Shown here piece by piece: positions 26,913 through 33,824 of a stretch of DNA of 64,000 nucleotides. This DNA is from JBGPLJ01 sp035644395. Its GTDB lineage: Bacteria > Pseudomonadota > Gammaproteobacteria > Steroidobacterales > Steroidobacteraceae. Position 1 is the first letter of the stretch; every line of letters begins with the position of its first letter. Location: NCBI GenBank assembly GCA_035644395.1, contig DASQOR010000083.1, positions 54,600 through 118,599 of the forward strand, given 5' to 3'. The notes beneath the pieces were generated by a model. That model made no database searches and had not been told where the DNA came from. It worked only from the letters and a program-made list of their open reading frames with translations. The position numbers were made by a program, and so were the translations under genes.

Positions 26913-27825
26913 CGCCCCGGCCGGCTACGTAGGCCGCTTCGCCCCCTCTCCGACCGGACCCCTGCATCTCGGGTCGCTGACCACCGCGGTCGCGAGCTAT
27001 CTCGAAGCCCGTGCACGCGCCGGTCGCTGGCTCGTGAGGATCGACGACCTTGACCAGGCGCGTGGGCTCGCCGGCATGGCCGACGAACACCTGCGAACGC
27101 TCGAAGCGCTGGGTTTCCAATGGGACGGGCCGATACGGATCCAGAGCCGCGCGACCGGGGAGTACGGCGAGGCCCTCGAGCGGCTGCGCATGCTCGGCCG
27201 CGTCTATCCCTGTACCTGCAGCCGGGCCGAGATCGCGGCACTACGACCGCGCGACCCGGACACCGACGAAGAGGAGCTGCACTATCCCGGCCTGTGCCGT
27301 ACCGGCGTCCTGGCGCCCGGGCGGACTGCGGCCCAGCGGTTCGTCGCACCGGATGCACCGGTCAGCTTCGTCGATCGCTGGCAGGGGACGATTACGGAGC
27401 GGGTCGGCAGTACCTGCGGCGATTTCATCGTGCGCCGGCGCGACTCGATCATCGCCTACCAGCTCGCGGTCGTCGTTGACGACGCCGCACAGGGCGTCAC
27501 GGACGTCGTGCGTGGCTCGGACCTGCTGATGAGCACACCGCGGCAGCTCCTGTTGCAGGAAGCGCTTGGCTTGCCCTCGCCGAGCTACGCCCACGCACCG
27601 CTGGTTGTCGCCGCGGACGGACAGAAGCTCGCGAAGTCACGTCACGCCGTCGGCGTGGATGAGGGTGCGGCGGCCCGCGCGCTGGTCGGGGCGCTCCGAC
27701 TGCTCGGCCAGCCCGTGGCCCGGGAACTTGCGCGTGCAGGCGTGACCGAAGTGTGGGCCCGGGCCGAGGCCGGGTGGAACCCGGGATCTTTGCAAAATAT
27801 GCGCTCGACTCGGGTGCCGGACTAG
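26830..27825 (+). CDS. gluQ: Glutamyl-Q tRNA(Asp) synthetase
   Basis: Truncated GluRS-like enzyme that glutamylates queuosine in tRNA-Asp; queF upstream supplies that pathway. It has the HIGH-type motif GRFAPSPTGPLHLGSL, a cysteine zinc site (YPCTCSRAE, GLC) and KLAKSRHAVG in place of KMSKS. The start is unclear: the only standard start codon between the in-frame upstream region and GRFAP is TTG at 26830, which overlaps dksA by 83 nt and adds about 32 Ser/Ala/Thr residues. A downstream non-standard start near the dksA stop cannot be excluded. Confidence 0.85.
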   Translation: MQRSASRPRSAASGARSNTATATTATASAPAGYVGRFAPSPTGPLHLGSLTTAVASYLEARARAGRWLVRIDDLDQARGLAGMADEHLRTLEALGFQWDGPIRIQSRATGEYGEALERLRMLGRVYPCTCSRAEIAALRPRDPDTDEEELHYPGLCRTGVLAPGRTAAQRFVAPDAPVSFVDRWQGTITERVGSTCGDFIVRRRDSIIAYQLAVVVDDAAQGVTDVVRGSDLLMSTPRQLLLQEALGLPSPSYAHAPLVVAADGQKLAKSRHAVGVDEGAAARALVGALRLLGQPVARELARAGVTEVWARAEAGWNPGSLQNMRSTRVPD

Positions 27826-27911
27826 CCTACTTTTCAGCCATGCGTTTTGGCCGATCCGGTCGGTTTGTACTATTGTAGGGCCCGGCACGGATGCGGACGG
27901 CGAGGTGATCT

Positions 27912-28409
27912 ATGAGCGAGCCGCGCGTCATCAAGAAGTACCCGAACCGCAGACTCTACGACACGGTCGAGAGCCGCTACATCACGCTGGCGGACATCCG
28001 GCGCCTGGTGGTCGAGCGGATCGATTTTGTCGTCATCGACAAGAAGAGCCAGGAAGACATCACCCGCGCCATCCTCCTGCAGGTGATCTCCGAGCAGGAG
28101 CACCAGGGCGAGCCGCTGATGAGCCAGGACTTCCTGTCGCAGGTGATCCGCTCCTACGGCGGCGCCATGCAGGGAGTCGTCGGCAGTTACCTCGAGCAGA
28201 GCCTGAAGCTCTTCAATACCCAGCAGCAGCAGATCCGCGACCGCGTGAAGAGCATGGTCGGGGTCGACCCGATCGACAGCGTCGCGGGCTTCGCGCAGAA
28301 GAACTACCAGCGCTGGCGCTCGGTGCAGGACGAGATCTTCCGCACGCTCATGAACGCGGCGGGCAAGGGACGCGAGGAGTCCGAGGGCGACAAGCCGCCG
28401 CCCCCCTGA
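27912..28409 (+). CDS. phaR: Polyhydroxyalkanoate synthesis regulator PhaR-like
   Basis: A 165-aa PhaR-type protein with the DNA/PHA-binding domain RVIKKYPNRRLYDTVESRYITL at the N-terminus and a second helical accumulation-regulator region (about 65-125). PhaR represses phasin genes and senses PHA granules. No phaA, phaB, phaC or phasin gene lies in the window, so its target is elsewhere. An AGGTGATC sequence precedes the ATG. The gene ends inside a long inverted repeat shared with the end of pnp. Confidence 0.88.
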   Translation: MSEPRVIKKYPNRRLYDTVESRYITLADIRRLVVERIDFVVIDKKSQEDITRAILLQVISEQEHQGEPLMSQDFLSQVIRSYGGAMQGVVGSYLEQSLKLFNTQQQQIRDRVKSMVGVDPIDSVAGFAQKNYQRWRSVQDEIFRTLMNAAGKGREESEGDKPPPP

Positions 28410-28412
28410 CGT

Positions 28413-28470
28413 AAAAGGGGACATTCCCGATTTCCCACCCGCCATGGCGAAATCGGGAATGTCCCCTTTT
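28413..28470. terminator. Perfect 22-bp inverted repeat between convergent phaR and pnp
   Basis: Arms 28413-28434 and 28449-28470 are perfect reverse complements (22 bp) around a 14-nt loop. The outer ends are A-rich on one side and T-rich on the other, so the element can act as a bidirectional intrinsic terminator. The core GGGGACATTCCC recalls the REP-like repeats that accompany REP-associated tyrosine transposases in many proteobacteria. Just outside, CTGACG at 28406-28411 mirrors CGTCAG at 28476-28481, so the stop codons of both genes sit symmetrically. Confidence 0.85.
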
Positions 28471-28477
28471 TCCAGCG

Positions 28478-30574
28478 TCAGGCCGCGTCGACGTTGCGCA
28501 TCGAGAGGCGCACGCGCCCCTGGCGGTCGACTTCCAGCACCTTCACCCGCACGACATCGCCTTCCTTCAGCTTGTCGCTGACGCGCTCGACGCGCTCATC
28601 GGATATCTGCGAGATGTGCACGAGCCCGTCCTTGCCCGGCAGGATCGTGACGAACGCGCCGAAATCCATCAGCCGAACGACCTTGCCTTCGTAGATGTGG
28701 CCGACTTCGACGTCCGCCGTGATGAGCTCGATGCGCCGTTGCGCTTCGCGCCCCGCCGCTCCGTCGACGGCCGCGATCTTCACGGTGCCGTCGTTCTCGA
28801 TGTCGATGTTGGTGCCGGTCTCTTCGGTGATCGCGCGGATGACCGCGCCGCCCTTGCCGATGACCTCGCGGATCTTCTCCGGGTCGATCTTGATCGTGAT
28901 GATGGTCGGCGCCCACTCCGACATCTCGGCCCGCGGGCTCGCGAGCACGGCATTCATCTTCTCGAGGATGTGCAGCCGCCCGTCCTTCGCCTGGTCGAGC
29001 GCCTTCTGCATGATCTCGCGCGTGATGCCGTTGATCTTGATGTCCATCTGCAGCGCGGTGATGCCGTCTTTCGTGCCCGCCACCTTGAAATCCATGTCGC
29101 CGAGATGATCCTCGTCGCCGAGGATGTCGGTAAGCACCTGGAAGCGGTCGCCTTCCTTCACGAGGCCCATCGCGACGCCTGCGACCGGCGCCTTGATCGG
29201 CACGCCCGCATCCATGAGGGCAAGGCTCGTGCCGCAGACCGAGGCCATGGAGCTCGAGCCGTTCGATTCCAGGATTTCCGACACCACGCGGATGATGTAC
29301 GGGAATTTCGTCATGTCCGGCATCACGGCAAAGATGCCGCGGCGGGCAAGATTGCCGTGGCCGATTTCGCGGCGCTTGGGTCCGGTCATCATGCCCGTCT
29401 CGCCCACCGAGAACGGCGGGAAGTTGTAGTGGAGCATGAAGGGTTCTTTGCGCTCGCCCTCGAGCGCATCGATGATCTGCGCATCGCGTCCCGTGCCGAG
29501 CGTCGTGACGACGAGCGCCTGGGTCTCACCGCGGGTAAAGAGCGCCGACCCGTGCGTGCGGGGCAGGATGCCAACCTTGATGGTGATCGGGCGAACAGTC
29601 TTGGTGTCGCGGCCGTCGATGCGGCGCTCGCCCGCAAGAATGCGGTCGCGCACGATCTTGCTCTCGAGATTGAAGAATTCGCCGCCCACCTGCTCCGCCG
29701 TCCAGCGCGGCTTGTCGCCCACCGTGACCGCGGCGACGCTCGCGAGCGTCTTGGCCTTGATCTCGGCGATGGTGCCGTAGCGCTGCTGCTTCTCGGTGAC
29801 CTGGTACGCCGCCTCGAGCCCCGCGCGGGCTGCGCCGGCGACCGCCTTCTCGAGTTCGACGTCCTTCGCCGCCGCCTGCCAGTCCCAGCGGGCCTTGCCG
29901 GCTTCCTTCACCATTTCATTGATGGCCTGGATCGCCTTCTGCATCTCGGCGTGGCCGAACATGACGGCGCCGAGCATGACGTCCTCGGAAAGTCCCTTGG
30001 CTTCCGACTCGACCATCAGCACAGCTTCGCTGGTGCCGCAGACGACCAGATCGAGCTGCGATTCCTTCACCTGCGCCGCCGTCGGATTCAGCAGGTACTT
30101 GCCGTTCTGGTAGCCGACGCGGGCTGCGCCAATCGGCCCCTGGAACGGGCAACCGGAGAGCGCGAGCGCCGCGGATGCGCCGAGGAGCGCCGGAATGTCG
30201 GCCTGCACTTCCGGGTTGAGCGAGATGACCGTGGCGACGACCTGCACTTCATTGTTGAAGCCGTCCGGAAAGAGCGGGCGGATCGGGCGGTCGATGAGGC
30301 GCGAGGTCAGCGTCTCCTTTTCCGTCGGCCGGCCTTCGCGCTTGAAGAAGCCGCCGGGGATACGGCCCGCGGCGTAGGTCTTTTCCTGGTAGTTGACCGT
30401 GAGCGGGAAGAACGAACGTCCGGGGATGGCGACCTTCGCCGCGACCGCGGTCACGAGCACCACCGTTTCCGCCATGGACACGACCACCGAGCCGCTCGCC
30501 TGCCGGGCAAGTTCGCCGGTTTCGATCGTTACGCTGTGCTCACCGAACGCAAATGTCTTCTTACTGCCTGCCAC
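28478..30574 (-). CDS. pnp: Polynucleotide phosphorylase
   Basis: 3'-to-5' phosphorolytic exoribonuclease of the degradosome. Two RNase PH-like domains (about 10-225 and 310-545, with FSVGETGMMTGPKRREIGHG), a KH domain (EVIGKGGAVIRAITEET) and an S1 domain (YEGKVVRLMDFGAFVTI). I chose the GTG at 30574 because AAGGGGAAG stands 3-6 nt before it, giving MAGSKKTFAFGEHSVTIETG and 698 aa; a TTG six codons earlier lacks this spacing. It follows rpsO as in most gammaproteobacteria. Confidence 0.95.
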   Translation of the reverse strand: MAGSKKTFAFGEHSVTIETGELARQASGSVVVSMAETVVLVTAVAAKVAIPGRSFFPLTVNYQEKTYAAGRIPGGFFKREGRPTEKETLTSRLIDRPIRPLFPDGFNNEVQVVATVISLNPEVQADIPALLGASAALALSGCPFQGPIGAARVGYQNGKYLLNPTAAQVKESQLDLVVCGTSEAVLMVESEAKGLSEDVMLGAVMFGHAEMQKAIQAINEMVKEAGKARWDWQAAAKDVELEKAVAGAARAGLEAAYQVTEKQQRYGTIAEIKAKTLASVAAVTVGDKPRWTAEQVGGEFFNLESKIVRDRILAGERRIDGRDTKTVRPITIKVGILPRTHGSALFTRGETQALVVTTLGTGRDAQIIDALEGERKEPFMLHYNFPPFSVGETGMMTGPKRREIGHGNLARRGIFAVMPDMTKFPYIIRVVSEILESNGSSSMASVCGTSLALMDAGVPIKAPVAGVAMGLVKEGDRFQVLTDILGDEDHLGDMDFKVAGTKDGITALQMDIKINGITREIMQKALDQAKDGRLHILEKMNAVLASPRAEMSEWAPTIITIKIDPEKIREVIGKGGAVIRAITEETGTNIDIENDGTVKIAAVDGAAGREAQRRIELITADVEVGHIYEGKVVRLMDFGAFVTILPGKDGLVHISQISDERVERVSDKLKEGDVVRVKVLEVDRQGRVRLSMRNVDAA

Positions 30575-30616
30575 GCTCTTCCCCTTGTCCAATTTTCAAC
30601 CCATGAATGAATGCAA

Positions 30617-30640
30617 AAGCCGACCACGAAGGGTCGGCTT
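30617..30640 (-). terminator. rpsO-pnp intergenic hairpin
   Basis: A perfect 9-bp stem (30617-30625 with 30632-30640) and a 6-nt loop, followed on the minus strand by TTTT. It lies 27 nt after the rpsO stop and about 40 nt before the pnp start. In E. coli this spacer carries a leaky terminator and the RNase III site used in pnp autoregulation; the same role is inferred here. Confidence 0.75.
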
Positions 30641-30667
30641 CAATCGTCTGCCTTCAGGCCGGCGCCA

Positions 30668-30937
30668 TCAGCGCCTGAGGCCCAGACTTTCGACGACGGA
30701 CTGATATTTTTCGGGGGAAGTCGACTTGAGATAGTCGAGGAGTTTGCGGCGCTGATTGACCATCTTGAGAAGGCCGCGGCGGGAAGCGTGATCGCGCTTG
30801 TGGGTACCGAAGTGCTGGCCGAGTCCGTTGATGCGCTCGGACAGGAGTGCGATCTGCACTTCCGGCGAACCGGTGTCATTGGCGCTGCGCCGATATTTCG
30901 TGACGACGCCCGACTTCTCGCTCTGGGTCAATGGCAT
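30668..30937 (-). CDS. rpsO: 30S ribosomal protein S15
   Basis: Primary 16S rRNA-binding protein of the 30S platform. The 89-aa product has the S15 signature FGTHKRDHASRRGLLKMVNQ and ends KYQSVVESLGLRR. ATG at 30937 was preferred to the TTG two codons upstream; an AGAGG precedes both. Ribosomal proteins of this kind autoregulate through their leader, and the 5' region contains a short GCCC...GGGC hairpin near 30964-30980. Confidence 0.96.
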   Translation of the reverse strand: MPLTQSEKSGVVTKYRRSANDTGSPEVQIALLSERINGLGQHFGTHKRDHASRRGLLKMVNQRRKLLDYLKSTSPEKYQSVVESLGLRR

Positions 30938-30984
30938 TTGCAAAAAACCTCTGAAATTCGTCTAGCCCCTTTAAGAGGGCGCGC

Positions 30985-31013
30985 ATTCTACCTGCGCACC
31001 GGGTCGCTCTCAA
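30985..31013 (-). promoter_or_regulatory. rpsO-pnp promoter
   Basis: TTGAGA (31008-31013), exactly 17 nt, then TAGAAT (30985-30990) on the minus strand, followed by GCGCGCCC. This is a near-consensus sigma-70 promoter with a GC-rich discriminator. It lies within the last codons of truB, so rpsO-pnp can be transcribed independently of the upstream operon. The -10 and discriminator are almost identical to those of the rimP leader promoter at 38626-38631. Confidence 0.75.
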
Positions 31014-31944
31014 CCGCCACATTCTGAGCGCAAGCCCTTGAGTCGATTGCCCAACTGAAGAGCCTCCGCGGCCTCATCCGGCCGTCCTCGCCGACCTCGC
31101 CGAGGCCAAGGAGCCGCCGGCCGGGTCCGAATACGATCCGGGGTCCCGGAAGGCCTTCGGCGGCGACCTGCTGGCCCTGCGCCAGGCGTCGCATCCGCTC
31201 GGAATCCAGGTGTATTTCCTCGCGGCCCACGAGCCCCCGCTCGATGGCCAGGAGCGCTCGCGCCAGGGTCTCCGGGGCCTCTGCCGCCGTCGCCTCCAGG
31301 GCCTCCAGCGTCCACATCGGCTCGTTTTCGAAGGGGTCGACCCCGATCCGGCGCAGTTCGCTCACAAAACCAGCCGTTCCGAGCGCCGTGGCGACGTCCT
31401 CGGCGAGCACCCGGATATAGGTGCCGGTCGAGCAGGTCACGAGGATCCGCAGGCTCGTGGGCTCGAGTGCCAGCAGCTCGATGAGGTGAATCTCGATGCG
31501 CCGCGCGGGGCGTTCCACCTCGATGCCCTGGCGCGCCAGCTGGTAGAGGCGCACGCCGCCGACATGCACGGCCGAGTACATGGGTGGCGTCTGCTCGCCC
31601 GGGCCGATCAGGTTCGCCAGCGTCTGCTCCACTGCGGAGCGTTCCAGGGGCGGAACCGGCCGCTCCTCGACGACCTCGCCTTCCGCATCGCCCGTCGACG
31701 TGCGACGCCCGAGGCGTATCTGTGCCCGATAGGTCTTGCGGGCGCCGAGCAGGAGCCCGGCGATCTTGGTGGCTTCGCCGATGCAGATCGGCAGCATGCC
31801 CGTCGCCAGCGGATCGAGGCTTCCGGTGTGCCCTGCGGGCGGCTGCCCGAACAAGCGTCGCACCCGCTGCAGCGCGTGGTTCGACGACAGGCCAAGCGGC
31901 TTGTCGAGCAGCAGGATGCCGTGGAGGGACTTCGGCTCAGGCAA
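30988..31944 (-). CDS. truB: tRNA pseudouridine-55 synthase
   Basis: Makes pseudouridine 55 in the T-loop of tRNAs. It has the catalytic aspartate in HTGSLDPLATGMLP, the RRTSTGDAEGEV region and a C-terminal PUA-like end. The track of codons upstream of LHGILLLDKP contains no ATG, only the TTG at 31944, which overlaps the preceding stop (ATTGCCTGA) and gives 318 aa, the normal size; translational coupling is likely. In most genomes truB follows rbfA directly; here an M20 hydrolase gene lies between them. Confidence 0.92.
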   Translation of the reverse strand: MPEPKSLHGILLLDKPLGLSSNHALQRVRRLFGQPPAGHTGSLDPLATGMLPICIGEATKIAGLLLGARKTYRAQIRLGRRTSTGDAEGEVVEERPVPPLERSAVEQTLANLIGPGEQTPPMYSAVHVGGVRLYQLARQGIEVERPARRIEIHLIELLALEPTSLRILVTCSTGTYIRVLAEDVATALGTAGFVSELRRIGVDPFENEPMWTLEALEATAAEAPETLARALLAIERGLVGREEIHLDSERMRRLAQGQQVAAEGLPGPRIVFGPGRRLLGLGEVGEDGRMRPRRLFSWAIDSRACAQNVAVESDPVRR

Positions 31945-33439
31945 TGGCGTACAGGTAATCGACGAAGGATTGCACCATGTCGTGCATGCCGTGGAGCTTC
32001 GGATTCTTCGAGTCGACCAGGAACAGCTCGTCAGGCGCATGCGCGCCCGTGCCGTAGCCGAGGCCGAAGTTCGCGAGCGCGAGGCTGAGCGGCGGACCCG
32101 TGAAGAGCGATCCCGGATCGGAGCCGCCGGATCGCGGCCACAGCATCGGATCGATGCCGAAACCGCGGTACACGCCGATCTGCGACTGGATCAGCGGCGA
32201 GCTCGATGCGGTCGTCGAGGTGTAGTTGAAGCCGCCGTTCACCACGACTTCGATGTCGCCGAAGCCGCGCTTCGCGAGATGCGCCTTGAGCTTCGCGACG
32301 ATGTCTTCGGGCGTCATGTCGGGCACGAGCCGCAGGTCGAGCTTCGCCGTGAGCTTGTGGGGCAGGATGGTCTTGCCGCCAGGCCCGGTGTAGCCGCCGA
32401 CGAGACCCTCGATCGTGAGTGTCGGCCGCGCCGCGGAGTCTTCGAGTGCCTGACGCCAGTTCGCGTCGCGCGCCCAGGTCTTGACCCCGGCGACCTTCTT
32501 CGCCGTCGCCTCGTCGAGCCGCTTCGCCGCGACGTCGAGCATGGCCTGTTCCGCGCCCGTCAACGGCCTCACGTGCTCGAAAAAGCCATCGATCGCGGGA
32601 TCGCCGTTCGCCGTGACGAGCGAATACAGTGCCTGCACCAGGTGCCAGGCCGGCCCGTCGACGCGCGCGGCATAGCTCGAGTGCAAGTCGTGATCGGGAC
32701 CGCGGCCCCACTTCTCGCCGCTCACGATCAGGTCCAATTCGATGTCGCCCTTCGAGCCAAGGGTCATGGTCACGCCGCCGTCGCGCGCCTGCGAGGCGTC
32801 GGGCCCGAGCACGCCCAGGCTTCTGGCAAGCGCTGCGCGGGGGGCGGGAGCGAGGACTACCTCCGCGAAATTTGGCGAACCGATCTCCTCCTCGCCGTCC
32901 GCGACGAGGACCAGGTTTACCGGCGGCTTGTGGCCGGCTCCGCGAATGGCGTGCAGTGCCGCAAGGAAGGCGGCCTGGGGCCCCTTCTGGTTCACGGCGC
33001 CTCGGCCGCGAACGATCGTGCCGAGATCCGGGACGTCGACGAGCCGGGCCTCCCAGGGAGGCGACGCCCATTCCGACGGCTCGACCTGCTTCACGTCGTA
33101 CATGAAATAGAGCCCGAGCGTCTTCTTGGCGCCGGCATCGAGCGTCGCATAGACACCAGGGGCGCCCCTGGTCGGCATGCGCTCGACGTGCTGGAAGCCC
33201 GCGTCGGTCGCGAGCTTCATCATGAGCGCACAGCCCTCGTCCATGCCGACGTTCTCGGCAGCGATCGAGGGCTGGTGGATCCACTCCTGCAAGCGTGCGA
33301 CGGCCTCGTCGTGGCGGCGCTCCACTTCACGGCGGATGTCGGGCAATTTCGGCGCAGCCGCCGCGCGGCCCGCCGCGAGCAATGCCGCGCTCGACGCGAG
33401 CACGCCGCCGACGAAGTTCCTGCGATTGAGATCGCTCAC
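31937..33439 (-). CDS. Tat-exported M20-family metallohydrolase homologue with altered metal site
   Basis: A 500-aa M20 peptidase-like protein. The start GTG at 33439 has GGAGG 6 nt upstream; the N-terminus NRRNFVGGVLASSAALLAAG is a Tat signal, cleaved near AAAAP. The fold motifs are recognisable but two metal ligands differ: the HxD motif (usually GHYDVQP) reads FMYDVKQ (Met113 for His), and the bridging Asp (RGxxDxKG) is Asn150 in RGAVNQKG. The catalytic GEEEIGSP (183-185) and the DLHSSY lid His are kept. It interrupts rbfA-truB, is 10 nt from rbfA and overlaps truB. Substrate unknown; it may be inactive or use another metal site. Confidence 0.85.
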   Translation of the reverse strand: MSDLNRRNFVGGVLASSAALLAAGRAAAAPKLPDIRREVERRHDEAVARLQEWIHQPSIAAENVGMDEGCALMMKLATDAGFQHVERMPTRGAPGVYATLDAGAKKTLGLYFMYDVKQVEPSEWASPPWEARLVDVPDLGTIVRGRGAVNQKGPQAAFLAALHAIRGAGHKPPVNLVLVADGEEEIGSPNFAEVVLAPAPRAALARSLGVLGPDASQARDGGVTMTLGSKGDIELDLIVSGEKWGRGPDHDLHSSYAARVDGPAWHLVQALYSLVTANGDPAIDGFFEHVRPLTGAEQAMLDVAAKRLDEATAKKVAGVKTWARDANWRQALEDSAARPTLTIEGLVGGYTGPGGKTILPHKLTAKLDLRLVPDMTPEDIVAKLKAHLAKRGFGDIEVVVNGGFNYTSTTASSSPLIQSQIGVYRGFGIDPMLWPRSGGSDPGSLFTGPPLSLALANFGLGYGTGAHAPDELFLVDSKNPKLHGMHDMVQSFVDYLYAIA

Positions 33440-33449
33440 GGTCAACCTC

Positions 33450-33818
33450 CTAGCGTTTCTTGTCGGAAGCCACGGCCTGGTCGATGAGGGAAGTGAGATG
33501 GGCGGCCTTGCCGATCATTTCATCCGGCTTGAAATGCAGCTCCGGCACCTGGCGCATCTTCATGAGCCGGCCGAGCTTGGCGCGCAGGAAGCCCGCCACA
33601 TTGTCGAGACCCGCCTGCACCTCGGGAGTCGGGTCGCGGCCGAGCACGCCGTAGTGAATCTTCGCGTGGCCGAGATCCGGCGACACCTCGATCGCCGTGA
33701 TCGTGACGAGCGACACGCGCGGGTCCTTCACCTCGCGGCGCAGGAGCTCCGCGACGAGCCGCTGCAGCTCCGCTTCGACGCGCCGCGCCCGGGGATATTC
33801 ACGCTGCCCGCTCTTCAT
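33450..33818 (-). CDS. rbfA: Ribosome-binding factor A
   Basis: KH-like 30S maturation factor needed for late 16S processing and cold growth. The 122-aa protein starts with the ARRVEAELQRLVAELLRREVKDPR segment and contains VSPDLGHAKIHYGVLG and the PELHFKPD element. It is 6 nt downstream of infB, its usual place, and ends with a Lys/Arg tail. Confidence 0.94.
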   Translation of the reverse strand: MKSGQREYPRARRVEAELQRLVAELLRREVKDPRVSLVTITAIEVSPDLGHAKIHYGVLGRDPTPEVQAGLDNVAGFLRAKLGRLMKMRQVPELHFKPDEMIGKAAHLTSLIDQAVASDKKR

Positions 33819-33824
33819 GGAGCG

